Below, piece by piece: positions 17,134-26,435 of a stretch of DNA of 64,000 bases. The notes beneath the pieces were generated by a model. It was not told where the DNA came from. It worked only from the letters and a program-made list of their open reading frames with translations, and made no database searches. Location: the NCBI RefSeq assembly GCF_014199525.1, contig NZ_JACHNU010000001.1:1342182-1406181 (forward strand), in the 5' to 3' direction. The translations under genes and the position numbers were made by a program. How positions within the stretch are numbered: position 1 is the stretch's first letter; every line of letters begins with the position of its first letter. This DNA is from Conexibacter arvalis. Lineage in GTDB: Bacteria; Actinomycetota; Thermoleophilia; Solirubrobacterales; Solirubrobacteraceae.

Positions 17134-18168
17134 ATGAGCTCGGGCTACCGCGTCGCCGTCGTCGGCGCGACCGGGCAGGTCGGCACCGTCATGCTGGAGC
17201 TGCTGAGAGAGCGCGGCTTCCCGGCCGCCGAGATCGTCCCGTTCGCCTCGGCGCGCTCGGCCGGCAAGGTGCTCGACGGCGGCCTGACCGTCCAGCCGCT
17301 GACCGACGAGACGATCAAGGGCTTCGACGTCGCGATCTTCTCGGCCGGCGGCTCCACCTCCGGCGAATGGGCGCCGAAGTTCGCCGCGGCCGGCGCGGTC
17401 GTGGTCGACAATTCGTCGAAGTGGCGGATGCAGGAGGACGTGCCGCTGGTCGTCTCCGAGGTCAACCCGGATGCGCTCGACGGCCACCGCGGCATCGTCG
17501 CCAACCCCAACTGCTCGACGATGCAGCTGATGGTCGCGCTCAAGCCGATCCACGACGCGGCTGGGATCGAGCGGCTCGTGATCTCGACCTACCAGGCCGT
17601 CTCGGGCACCGGCAAGGTCGGCGTCGACGAGCTGCTCGGTCAGGCGAAGGCGATCGTCGACGGCGGGACGGTCCCGGCGCCGCAGGCCTACAAGCACCAG
17701 ATCGCCTTCAACGCGCTGCCCCATGCCGGCAACTTCGCGCCGGGCGACGACCACACCGACGAGGAGCGCAAGCTCATCAACGAGACGCGCAAGATCCTTG
17801 GCGACCCGTCGATCCGGATCAGCGCGACCTGCGTGCGCGTGCCGGTCGTCAACGGCCACTCGGAGGCGGTCAACGTCGAGACGCGCGAGCCGCTGTCGCC
17901 CGAGGCGGCGCGCGAGCTGCTGCGCAGCGCCCCCGGCGTGACGGTGCTCGACGAACCCGACGCGAACCGCTACCCGCTCGCGATCGACGCCTCCGGCCAG
18001 GACGACGTCTTCGTCGGCCGGATCCGCCGCGACCCGGGCAACGACAAGGCGCTCGACATGTGGGTCGTCGCCGACAACCTGCGCAAGGGCGCGGCGCTCA
18101 ACGCCGTCCAGCTCGTCGAGCTGCTGCACGAGCGCGGCCTGATCGGCAGCGGCGCCCCCGCCGCGTAG
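17134..18168 (+). CDS. asd: Aspartate-semialdehyde dehydrogenase
   Basis: 344 residues. Reduces aspartyl phosphate to aspartate semialdehyde with NADPH, the step after LysC. NADP-binding GATGQVG at residues 10-16, active-site Cys in NPNCST, substrate-binding stretch HQIAFNALPHAG and the late HSEAVNVE histidine. ATG 17134 is chosen because GTGGAGG ends nine nt upstream; it follows the two tandem double-hairpin elements, which separate it from lysC by 150 bp. Convergent with the fumarate reductase operon. Confidence 0.95.
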   Translation: MSSGYRVAVVGATGQVGTVMLELLRERGFPAAEIVPFASARSAGKVLDGGLTVQPLTDETIKGFDVAIFSAGGSTSGEWAPKFAAAGAVVVDNSSKWRMQEDVPLVVSEVNPDALDGHRGIVANPNCSTMQLMVALKPIHDAAGIERLVISTYQAVSGTGKVGVDELLGQAKAIVDGGTVPAPQAYKHQIAFNALPHAGNFAPGDDHTDEERKLINETRKILGDPSIRISATCVRVPVVNGHSEAVNVETREPLSPEAARELLRSAPGVTVLDEPDANRYPLAIDASGQDDVFVGRIRRDPGNDKALDMWVVADNLRKGAALNAVQLVELLHERGLIGSGAPAA

Positions 18169-18201
18169 GCGCGGCGACCCGTCGCGGAACCCCGCCGCGC
18201 C
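18168..18201. terminator. Hairpin between convergent asd and fumarate reductase operon
   Basis: Perfect 9-bp stem GGCGCGGCG (18168-18176) with CGCCGCGCC (18193-18201) and a 16-nt loop. It fills the 39-bp gap between two convergent stop codons, so it probably ends both transcripts. No T-run follows on either side. Confidence 0.5.
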
Positions 18202-18207
18202 GGCCGC

Positions 18208-19122
18208 TCAGGCCGGCGCGGGCGCGGCGACGACCGCCGCCGACCAGTCGATCACCGCGGTCGGCTTGACGACGTGCTTGGACATCCCGAGCTGCTTCGG
18301 CTCCAGGCCCAGTGCGAGGCCGAGCAGCTGCGGGAGGTGCAGGACCGGCATCGCCAGCGGCCGGCCGACGACCTTGGCCGCCTGCGGCTGCTGCAGGTCG
18401 AGGTTGAGGTGGCAGAGGGGGCAGGGGACGACGAGGCAGTCGGCCTCCGCGTCGGTCGCGTCGCCGAGGTGGGTGCCGGCCTGCCGCAGCGACGCCGTCT
18501 TGTTCATCGTCACGATCGGAAAGCCGCAGCACTTGTACGTGCCGGCGTAGTCGATCACGGTGCCGCCGAGCGTTTCGATCACCTGGTGCAGGTAGCGGTC
18601 GCGCGGGTGCTCGGCGTCGATGCCGAGGCGCGCCCGCGGGCGCACGATGTAGCAGCCGTAGAACGGCCCGACGCGCAGGTTGGTCAGCGGCCGGCGCACC
18701 TTCGCCCGCAGCGCGTCGAGCCCGAGCTCCTCGACCAGCAGCCACAGCAGGTTCTTGTTCGTCAGCCCCTTCTCGTAGCGGAGCCCGGGCTCGGCGTCGT
18801 CGAGCGTCGCGTTGACCCGCGCGCGGTAGGCCGAATTGGCGTCGAGCCGCTCCTGGCATTCGCTCTGGGCCCCCTGGCAGGTCGAGCAGATGTTCATCAT
18901 CAGCTCGGCGCCGTCGACCTGCTGGGCGAGCGCGAAGGTGCGCGCGTTGAGCGTGTCGGCCAGCTCCTGGTTGTGCTCGGCGATCACGCCGGCACCGCAG
19001 CAGGCGGCGCGGTCGAGCGGGACCAGCTCGAGGCCGAGCAGCGGCGCGACCGCCTCCATCGAGCCGTGCAGCTCGGGGGTGAAGCCGCGGCTGACGCAGC
19101 CCGGCCAGTAGGCGACCCTCAT
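18208..19122 (-). CDS. HdrB-like (CCG-domain) subunit of a non-classical succinate dehydrogenase/fumarate reductase
   Basis: 304 residues with two cysteine-rich CCG domains. The first contains GCVSRGF, CCGAG and ICSTCQG. The second contains YGCYIVRP, KCCGFP and CPLCHLNLD. This is the pattern of heterodisulfide reductase subunit B and of SdhE in type-E succinate dehydrogenases, where it replaces the membrane cytochrome b and binds non-cubane iron-sulfur clusters. It starts with ATG 19122, overlapping the stop of the iron-sulfur subunit. No membrane segment is visible, so anchoring would be by amphipathic contact, as in the known type-E complexes. Confidence 0.82.
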   Translation of the reverse strand: MRVAYWPGCVSRGFTPELHGSMEAVAPLLGLELVPLDRAACCGAGVIAEHNQELADTLNARTFALAQQVDGAELMMNICSTCQGAQSECQERLDANSAYRARVNATLDDAEPGLRYEKGLTNKNLLWLLVEELGLDALRAKVRRPLTNLRVGPFYGCYIVRPRARLGIDAEHPRDRYLHQVIETLGGTVIDYAGTYKCCGFPIVTMNKTASLRQAGTHLGDATDAEADCLVVPCPLCHLNLDLQQPQAAKVVGRPLAMPVLHLPQLLGLALGLEPKQLGMSKHVVKPTAVIDWSAAVVAAPAPA

Positions 19123-20204
19123 GGTGCCGGAGCCTCCTCCTCGACGCCTGACAGGTACAGGTTGAGCTCGTGTCGTCTCGCGTCGCCCTCGACGCGCTCG
19201 AAGATCGCGTGCACGGCGTCGAGGTCTCTTCTCGCCAGTCTGTGGCCGCGCAGCGCCTGCGTCGGCTTGACCTTGCGGCGCGCGACCGCCCGCGCGATCG
19301 ACGGCAGCGAGTCGACCAGCTCCAGCCCTGCCGCCGGGTGGAACTTGCCGAACCACGAGTTGCCGCCGTAGGAGCGCGGCAGCAGCTCGGCCTCGTGCAG
19401 CAGGCCGTAGTCGCGCACGAGCGTCGTGAACGCCTCCTCGTGGCGCTCGCCGTTGTTGCGGTCGACGATCTGGTGGTCGCTGCCGGAGATCCGCCGCAGC
19501 CGCATGATCTGGCTCATCGGCGCGACCCCCTTCGGGCAGGCGTCGATGCACATGAAGCAGTGGGTGCAGTCGTAGATCCCGTGGGGGTCCTCGGCGAGGT
19601 CGCGCAGCCGCTGCCGCTGCTCCGCGTCGCGCGGGTCGCCGACGAAGCGGTATGCCTTCGCCGCGGCGGCCGGGCCGACGAACTCGGGGTCGACCTCCAT
19701 CGAGAGGCAGTCCGAGACGCAGGCGCCGCACTGGATGCACGCCATCGTCTGCGTGACGTCGACCATGTCCTCGTGGGGGACGACGTACTCCCGCTCGGGC
19801 ACCGGTCTGCGGTTGAGCAGCCACGGCGTGACGCGGTGGATCTTCTTCCAGTGGACCGCGTCCATGTCGACGATCAGGTCCTTCAGCACCGGCATGTTGC
19901 CCATCGGCTCGACCGTCACGGTGGCGGTGGAGCCGTCGGCGGCGGGGCCGGCGTCGGTCGCGTCGCGCAGGTGGGTGTTGCACGCGAGCGCCGGTCTGCC
20001 GTTGACGCGCACGCCGCAGGAGCCGCAGATCGCGGCGCGGCAGGAGCAGCGGATCCCGAGCGAGCCGTCGAGCTCCTCCTTGGCGGTCAGGATCGCGTCG
20101 AGCACCGAGCGGTGCGGCTCCAGCTCGACCGCGAACTCCTGCCAGTACGGTCCGCTCGTCTGCTCGGGGTCGAAGCGGCGCACTCTCAGCGTGTAGTCGG
20201 CCAT
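19119..20204 (-). CDS. Iron-sulfur subunit of succinate dehydrogenase/fumarate reductase (non-classical operon)
   Basis: 361 residues. Plant-type [2Fe-2S] domain at residues ~55-80 (CSCRAAICGSCGVRVNG...C). Two further cysteine clusters: CIQCGACVSDC (~residue 170), whose last Cys is not followed by Pro, and CTHCFMCIDACPKG (~residue 235). The usual SdhB/FrdB length is 230-260, so there is a C-terminal extension of ~100 residues (from DRNNGERHEEAF onward), presumably the docking surface for the CCG-domain subunit. The ATG overlaps the flavoprotein stop by one base (TGATG). Confidence 0.88.
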   Translation of the reverse strand: MADYTLRVRRFDPEQTSGPYWQEFAVELEPHRSVLDAILTAKEELDGSLGIRCSCRAAICGSCGVRVNGRPALACNTHLRDATDAGPAADGSTATVTVEPMGNMPVLKDLIVDMDAVHWKKIHRVTPWLLNRRPVPEREYVVPHEDMVDVTQTMACIQCGACVSDCLSMEVDPEFVGPAAAAKAYRFVGDPRDAEQRQRLRDLAEDPHGIYDCTHCFMCIDACPKGVAPMSQIMRLRRISGSDHQIVDRNNGERHEEAFTTLVRDYGLLHEAELLPRSYGGNSWFGKFHPAAGLELVDSLPSIARAVARRKVKPTQALRGHRLARRDLDAVHAIFERVEGDARRHELNLYLSGVEEEAPAP

Positions 20205-21898
20205 CAGTACGTCCTCTCCTGCGGTTGCCAGCGCGTGATCGCGACCGGTTCGGTCCCGGTCCGCGGCACCTCCTGGCCGTTGCGCGAGACCGTGATGTGG
20301 TGCAGCCAGCCGGCGTCGTCGCGTCTCGGGTAGTCGACGCGGAACTGGGCGCCGCGCGACTCGCGCCGCTCCTGGGCGGCGAGCACGATCGCCTCGGCGA
20401 CGTCGAGCATGTAGCCGAGCTCGAAGGCGGCGAGCACGTCCTGGTTGAAGACCGCGCCGCGATCGTCGATCGCCGCCCGCGGCGCCTCCTCCTTCAGCCG
20501 CCGCACGACCTCGTGGGCGGTCGCGAGGCCGGCGGCGTCGCGGTAGACCGCGACGTATCTGTTCATCGTCTCGCCCAGCTCGCGCTTCAGGTGCGAGATG
20601 CGGCGAGACCCCGGCGCCGGCACGCGCGCGACCAGCGCGTCGATCTCGGCCTGCGCGTCGCGCAGCCGCGCCGCTTCGATCCGCGGCATCGGCAGGCCGA
20701 CGGCGTGGTGGGCGGCGTGCTCGCCGGCGCGGCGGCCGAAGATCAGCGTGTCGAGCAGCGAGTTGGCGCCGAGCCGGTTGCCGCCGTGGACCGAGACGCA
20801 GGCGACCTCGCCGACGGCGTACAGCCCCGGCACGGGCGTGCGGCCGTCGGTCCCGGCCCGCACGCCGCCCATGATGTAGTGCATCCCCGGCTTGATGTGG
20901 ATCGGCTCGCGCGTGATGTCGACGCCGGCGAAGTCGCGGCCGATGTTGACGATCTCGCGCAGCGCCTCGAGCGTGCGCTTGCGCGGCACCTTCGTGATGT
21001 CGAGCGCGATCGTGCCGTCCGGGAAGCCCCGCCCCTCGTCGATCTCGGTCTGCTCGGCGCGGCAGACGACGTCGCGCGAGGCCAGCTCCAGCTTGTTGGG
21101 CGCGTACCGCTCCATGAACCGCTCGCCGCGGGCGTTGAACAGCTGCGCGCCCTCGCCGCGCGCCCCCTCGGTGATCAGGAAGCCGTTCTCGGCGAGCGTC
21201 GTCGGGTGGTACTGGATCATCTCCATGTCCATCAGCGGCGCGCCGATCCGGTACGCCTGCGCCATCCCGTCGCCGGTGCAGATCAGCGCGTTGGTCGTCG
21301 GGCGGAAGACCTGCCCGGCGCCGCCGGAGGCGAGGACCACCGCCTTCGCGCGGAACGCGTCGAGGTGGCCGCTGCGGACGTCGCGCGCGATCGCCCCGCA
21401 GCAGCGGCCGCCGTCGTCCTGCACCAGCTCGGTCGTGAACCACTCCTCGAAGCGGTCGACGCGCTCGTGGTGCTTCATCAGCTGCTCGTAGAGCACGTGC
21501 AGGATCGCCTGGCCGGTGATGTCGGCGACGTAGTACGTGCGCGCCGCCGAGGCGCCGCCGAAGGCGCGCGTGCCGAGCCGGCCGGCCTCGTCGCGGTGGA
21601 AGGTGACGCCGGCGTGCTCGAGCCACAGGATCTCGTCGGGCGCCGCGCGGCACATGATCTCGATCGCGTCCTGGTCGCCGAGGTAGTCGGAGCCCTTGAC
21701 GGTGTCGAAGGCGTGCGACTCCCACGAGTCGCCGGGGTTGAGCGCCGCGTTGATGCCGCCGGCGGCGGCGACCGAGTGGGAGCGCACGGGATGGACCTTG
21801 CTCACGATCGCGACCGACGCGCCCGCCTGCGCGGCGGCGAGCGCGGCACGCTGGCCGGCCAGGCCAGCGCCGATGATCAGCACGTCATGAGCTGGCAT
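20204..21898 (-). CDS. Flavoprotein subunit of succinate dehydrogenase/fumarate reductase (non-classical operon)
   Basis: 564 residues. FAD-binding GAGLAGQRAALAAA near the N-terminus, the covalent-FAD histidine context VRSHSVAAAGGINAAL, substrate loop HPTTLAENGFLITEGARGEGA, and GGNRLGANSLLD. Interconverts succinate and fumarate. First gene of a three-gene operon with single-base overlaps. TAGGCT (21911 to 21906) lies 7 nt before the ATG, so the mRNA should be almost leaderless. Two inverted repeats lie immediately upstream. A second, classical sdhCAB set exists at 39.5-43 kb, so the two complexes may work in opposite directions or under different conditions. Confidence 0.92.
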   Translation of the reverse strand: MPAHDVLIIGAGLAGQRAALAAAQAGASVAIVSKVHPVRSHSVAAAGGINAALNPGDSWESHAFDTVKGSDYLGDQDAIEIMCRAAPDEILWLEHAGVTFHRDEAGRLGTRAFGGASAARTYYVADITGQAILHVLYEQLMKHHERVDRFEEWFTTELVQDDGGRCCGAIARDVRSGHLDAFRAKAVVLASGGAGQVFRPTTNALICTGDGMAQAYRIGAPLMDMEMIQYHPTTLAENGFLITEGARGEGAQLFNARGERFMERYAPNKLELASRDVVCRAEQTEIDEGRGFPDGTIALDITKVPRKRTLEALREIVNIGRDFAGVDITREPIHIKPGMHYIMGGVRAGTDGRTPVPGLYAVGEVACVSVHGGNRLGANSLLDTLIFGRRAGEHAAHHAVGLPMPRIEAARLRDAQAEIDALVARVPAPGSRRISHLKRELGETMNRYVAVYRDAAGLATAHEVVRRLKEEAPRAAIDDRGAVFNQDVLAAFELGYMLDVAEAIVLAAQERRESRGAQFRVDYPRRDDAGWLHHITVSRNGQEVPRTGTEPVAITRWQPQERTY

Positions 21899-21922
21899 GG
21901 CGGCTAGCCTAGTCCGGCGTTG

Positions 21923-21960
21923 GTGGCATATGCCACATGATGTCACCGCAAAGTGGTAAC
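21923..21960 (-). promoter_or_regulatory. Two inverted repeats upstream of the non-classical sdh/frd operon
   Basis: A perfect 14-bp palindrome GTGGCATATGCCAC lies at 21923-21936, centred about 30 bp upstream of the predicted start point at 21899. A second, imperfect repeat GTCACC...GGTAAC spans 21942-21960; its centre is about two helical turns further up. The first overlaps the -35 region, which suits a repressor. Confidence 0.55.
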
Positions 21961-22002
21961 GGGTTTCGCCGTCGCCTGTGACGGGGAAACCGGCTGGTCG
22001 CG

Positions 22003-23178
22003 CTACGGCCGCGTCGCGACGGCGGCCTGGACGGCGCGGCGCAGCCGGCCGACCGTCACGACGCCGCGCAGCACTCCGGCGCGGTCGACCGCCATGATCG
22101 CGCCGAGCGTGCGCAGGCCGTCGGCCTCCAGCAGCTCGCGCAGCGACCGGTCCTCGTCGATCTGCCAGGCGTCGCGCTCGTCGCGTTCCATCAGCTCGGC
22201 GACGGGAATCACCGGGCGGCCCGACTCGATCGCGTCGCGGGCGCCCTCCTCGCGCAGGACGCCGACGAAGCGGCCGGCCCCGTCGACGACCGGGAACCAC
22301 GGCCAGCGGTAGCGCAGGAAGAACTCGTCGAGCGCGCGGTCGGCGCTCAGCGCCTCGGGCACGCTCACCGGCTGCTCGTCCATGATGTCGGCGACCCGCA
22401 CGTCCTCGAGGCGCTCGGTGAAGACCGTCTGCGCCAGCAGCGCCCGCGCCGAGCCGCTGATCATGAAGCCGACCAGCAGGCACCAGATGCCGATGAAGGG
22501 GTCGAAGTCGATCAGCGCCCAGAGGCCGAGGCCCATCAGCACGATCCCGAAGCCCTGGCCGAGCCGCGCCGCCGCGCGCGAGCCGCGCTCGCGGTCGCCG
22601 GTCAGCTTCCACACCAGCCCGCGCGCGATCCGCCCGCCGTCGAGCGGGAAGGCCGGGATCAGGTTGAAGACGAGCACGATCGCGTTCATCGTGAACAGCC
22701 AGCCGAGCGTCAGCGAGACCGGCGTCGTGTCGTCGAGACCGCTCCGGAGCGTGGCGGCGTCGACGAAGGCGCCCGGGCCGTAGACGGCCATCCCGACCAG
22801 CACGCACAGCACGAGGATCGCGGCGGTCGCGAGCGGGCCGGCGCCGGCGACCTCGAGCTCCTCGCGCGGGGTGCGGCTCTCGCGGCTCATCATCGCGAAG
22901 CCGCCGAGCGGCGAGAGCGTGATCCCCGACACCTCGATCCCGTGGCGGCGGGCGGTCAGCGCGTGGCCGAGCTCGTGGACGATCACCGACCCGAACAGCA
23001 GCAGCGCGCTCACGACCGCGGTCACGTACGCCTCCGTCTGGGTGCCGCCGAGCGAGCGCTGGAACTCGTCGGAGAGCCAGAAGATGACGATGAAGAGGAC
23101 GACGAACCAGCTGAAGTCGACCCCAACGCGGATGCCGAAGAGGCGGGCGAGCTGGATCGAGCCGGAGCGGCCGAACAT
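22003..23178 (-). CDS. Site-2 protease family membrane metalloprotease with CBS domains
   Basis: 391 residues. M50B-type intramembrane zinc protease: HELGH in the third hydrophobic segment, the second metal motif NLIPAFPLDGGR, and about five to six membrane segments up to residue ~245. A CBS pair follows (VADIMDEQPVSVPEAL...FPVVDGAGRFVGVL and VAELMERD...), which in SpoIVFB/S2P-like proteins usually senses an adenyl nucleotide. The substrate is unknown and no anti-sigma gene is adjacent. ATG 23178 has no Shine-Dalgarno. It is divergent from the M32 peptidase across 63 bp. Confidence 0.88.
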   Translation of the reverse strand: MFGRSGSIQLARLFGIRVGVDFSWFVVLFIVIFWLSDEFQRSLGGTQTEAYVTAVVSALLLFGSVIVHELGHALTARRHGIEVSGITLSPLGGFAMMSRESRTPREELEVAGAGPLATAAILVLCVLVGMAVYGPGAFVDAATLRSGLDDTTPVSLTLGWLFTMNAIVLVFNLIPAFPLDGGRIARGLVWKLTGDRERGSRAAARLGQGFGIVLMGLGLWALIDFDPFIGIWCLLVGFMISGSARALLAQTVFTERLEDVRVADIMDEQPVSVPEALSADRALDEFFLRYRWPWFPVVDGAGRFVGVLREEGARDAIESGRPVIPVAELMERDERDAWQIDEDRSLRELLEADGLRTLGAIMAVDRAGVLRGVVTVGRLRRAVQAAVATRP

Positions 23179-23241
23179 GCTGGAATGGTGGCACAGCACG
23201 TCGCCGCGCTCCGGGCGCGCGCGAACCGACCGAGGAGGCCC

Positions 23242-24765
23242 ATGACCCAGGCACTGCCGGAGCTGCGCCAGCGGCTCGCCGAGATCGCCGACCTCAGCAG
23301 CGCCGCGGGGCTGCTCGGCTGGGACCAGCAGACGATGATGCCCGCGGGCGCGAACGAGATCCGCGCCGAGCAGATGGGGACGCTGTCGGGGATCGTCCAC
23401 GAGCGCTTCACCGACGACGCGATCGGCCGCCTGCTCGGCGAGCTGGAGGGCGAGGAGGAGCGTCTGCGCGACGCCGATCCGGACTCCGACGACGCCGCGC
23501 TGATCCGCGTCGCGCGGCGCGACTACGAGAAGGCGAAGCGGGTCCCGGGCGAGCTGGCGGTCGAGATCGCGCGCGCGGGCGCGCTCGGCCACCAGGCATG
23601 GGTCCTCGCGCGCGAGAGATCGGACTTCGCCTCGTTCCTGCCGTACCTGGAGAAGAACGTCGAGCTGAAGCGGCGCTACGTCGCGCTGTTCGAGGACGAC
23701 GGCTTCGACGATCCCTACGACGTGCTGCTCGACGACTACGAGGAGGGGATGAAGACGGCGGAGGTCGCCGCCCTCTTCGCCGACCTGCGCGCCGAGCTGG
23801 TGCCGCTGATCGCCGCGATCGCCGAGCGCGCCGACGCCGTCGACGCCGCGCCGCTGCACGGCGACTTCGACCCGGCCGGGCAGCAGCGGGTCGTGCGCGC
23901 GGTGCTGGAGCGGCTCGGCTGGTCGCCCGACGGCTGGCGCCTCGACGAGGCCGAGCATCCCTTCGCGACCAGCTTCGGCCCGACCGACGTGCGGCTGACG
24001 ACCCGCTACGACCGCTCCTACGTCGGCACGGCGCTGTACGGCGCGATCCACGAGATGGGCCACGGCCTCTACGAGGCCGGCGTCGCGCGGTCGCTCGCGC
24101 GCACGCCGCTGGGCTCCGGTGCCTCGCTCGGCCTGCACGAGTCCCAGAGCCGCCTGTGGGAGAACGTCGTCGGCCGCGGCCGGCCGTTCGCCGGCTTCCT
24201 CCACGGCCGCCTGCGGGAGGCCTTCCCCGACCGGTTCGGCTCGGTCGACGCCGAGGCCTTCTACCGCGCCGTGAACAAGGTCGAGCCGTCGCTGATCCGC
24301 GTCGAGGCCGACGAGGCGACCTACGGCCTCCACATCATCCTGCGCTTCGAGCTGGAGCGCGAGATGATCGCCGGCACGCTGGCGCTGCGCGACCTGCCGG
24401 AGGCGTGGAACGCGCGCATGCGGGAGTACCTCGGCGTCGAGGTGCCCGACGACGCCCGCGGCGTGCTGCAGGACGTCCACTGGGCGGCCGGCGAGATCGG
24501 CTACTTCTCGACCTACGCGCTCGGCAATTTGATCGCCGCGCAGCTGTGGGAGCGAGCGCGCGCCGAGCTGCCCGACCTCGAGGCGTCGCTGGCGGTCGGC
24601 GACGGCGCCCCGCTGCGCGACTGGCTCGGCGAGCGCCTCCACCGCCACGGCCGCAAGTTCCCGCCGAAGGAGCTGGTCGAGCGGATCGTCGGCGGCCCGA
24701 TCGCCGTGCGGCCGTTCGCCGACTACCTGCGCGGGAAGCTGACGCCGCTCTACGGGCTCGACTGA
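23242..24765 (+). CDS. Carboxypeptidase M32 (thermostable carboxypeptidase family)
   Basis: 507 residues, the standard family length. Catalytic zinc motif HEMGH (~residue 273) with the third ligand glutamate in GLHESQSRLWEN, and the family signature QQTMMP near the N-terminus. It would remove C-terminal residues from short peptides in the cytoplasm. A strong ribosome site GAGGAGG (23232-23238) precedes ATG 23242. Mostly alpha-helical; no signal peptide. Confidence 0.94.
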   Translation: MTQALPELRQRLAEIADLSSAAGLLGWDQQTMMPAGANEIRAEQMGTLSGIVHERFTDDAIGRLLGELEGEEERLRDADPDSDDAALIRVARRDYEKAKRVPGELAVEIARAGALGHQAWVLARERSDFASFLPYLEKNVELKRRYVALFEDDGFDDPYDVLLDDYEEGMKTAEVAALFADLRAELVPLIAAIAERADAVDAAPLHGDFDPAGQQRVVRAVLERLGWSPDGWRLDEAEHPFATSFGPTDVRLTTRYDRSYVGTALYGAIHEMGHGLYEAGVARSLARTPLGSGASLGLHESQSRLWENVVGRGRPFAGFLHGRLREAFPDRFGSVDAEAFYRAVNKVEPSLIRVEADEATYGLHIILRFELEREMIAGTLALRDLPEAWNARMREYLGVEVPDDARGVLQDVHWAAGEIGYFSTYALGNLIAAQLWERARAELPDLEASLAVGDGAPLRDWLGERLHRHGRKFPPKELVERIVGGPIAVRPFADYLRGKLTPLYGLD

Positions 24766-24810
24766 GGCGGGCGAGGAGGCGACGGCCGGGCGCCGCGGCG
24801 AGGCGCGATT

Positions 24811-24825
24811 GTCTGACCGGCAGAC
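24811..24825 (+). promoter_or_regulatory. Inverted-repeat motif upstream of mdh, shared with the sdhCAB promoter
   Basis: GTCTG-N5-CAGAC, perfect arms, in the interval between the carboxypeptidase gene and mdh. The 11 bases ATTGTCTGACC (24808-24818) recur identically at 39435-39445 in front of sdhC. A -10-like TAGCAT follows at 24847-24852, so the motif covers roughly -48 to -34. Confidence 0.5.
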
Positions 24826-24896
24826 GCGTCGGCCGCCGCCCGGCGATAGCATCGCCGCCGGTCCTCCGGGGCCGCCATCCGTTTCGACGACTCTGA

Positions 24897-25928
<1,032 letters not shown>

Positions 25929-25996
25929 GCCGGAGCAGTCGCGGTCGGACGCGGCCCCGGGGCGGGCCGCTCGACCGTGCTCGCCGCCGGCAGGGA

Positions 25997-26025
25997 GCAT
26001 CGGCGCGGAGGGGGCGCGCCGATGC
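25997..26025. terminator. Strong hairpin between convergent mdh and AT-hook gene
   Basis: Perfect 11-bp stem GCATCGGCGCG (25997-26007) with CGCGCCGATGC (26015-26025) and a 7-nt G-rich loop. It lies in the 129-bp gap between two convergent genes, so it probably serves both directions. There is no T-tract. Confidence 0.65.
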
Positions 26026-26057
26026 GCCGCGGGGCCTGCGGCGTGGGGCGTCGGCCG

Positions 26058-26435
26058 TCAGGCCGGCAGCCACCCCTTGTCCTCGCGCCGGACCTTGCCC
26101 TCCTCCTCGAGCTGGGGGAGGATCCGGTAGAGGTAGTTGGGCTTGATGCCCATGTGCTCGGCGAGCTCCGGGATCGTGATGCCGGGGCGGGCGCGCACCA
26201 GCTCGACCGCCTGCGCCGCGCGCGTGTTCTCGCCGCGCGCGCCGCGCGGCCTGCCGCGCCGGCTCCCGTTCGCGCGCGCCCCCGCGCCCCGGCCGCGCCC
26301 GCGCGTGCCATGTCCATCGACGCCGTTGAGCGCGGCGGCGGCCGCCTCCAGGCGGTGGTACTCCTCCAGGAGCGGGCGCAGCTCCTTCAGGCGCCCTTCG
26401 ATCTCCTTCACCTTTGCATCGAGAAAGTCAGCCAC
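26058..26435 (-). CDS. Coiled-coil, AT-hook, winged-helix DNA-binding protein
   Basis: 125 residues from GTG 26435 (chosen because AAAGGA lies about 11 nt upstream; an ATG at 26495 would add 20 unrelated residues). N-terminal ~35 residues form a coiled coil (AKVKEIEGRLKELRPLLEEYHRLEAA). Then comes a basic Gly/Arg linker with an AT-hook-like RRGRPRG motif, and a C-terminal winged-helix-like domain (AVELVRARPGITIPELAEHMGI...LYRILPQLEEEGKV). This layout is like small nucleoid-associated or global regulators of Actinobacteria. The targets are unknown. It is preceded by an unusually long non-coding region. Confidence 0.65.
   Translation of the reverse strand: MADFLDAKVKEIEGRLKELRPLLEEYHRLEAAAAALNGVDGHGTRGRGRGAGARANGSRRGRPRGARGENTRAAQAVELVRARPGITIPELAEHMGIKPNYLYRILPQLEEEGKVRREDKGWLPA

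Noticed and set aside
16980-17137. The 26-codon ORFs in the lysC-asd duplication as genuine peptides
   Set aside because: The related copies B and C do not keep the peptide: the outer-stem changes alter residues but preserve pairing. Selection on structure explains the pattern better.
18208-19122. Methanogen-type heterodisulfide reductase
   Set aside because: The CCG protein is encoded with a succinate dehydrogenase flavoprotein and iron-sulfur subunit. No HdrA or HdrC is present, so a type-E Sdh/Frd subunit is the better reading.
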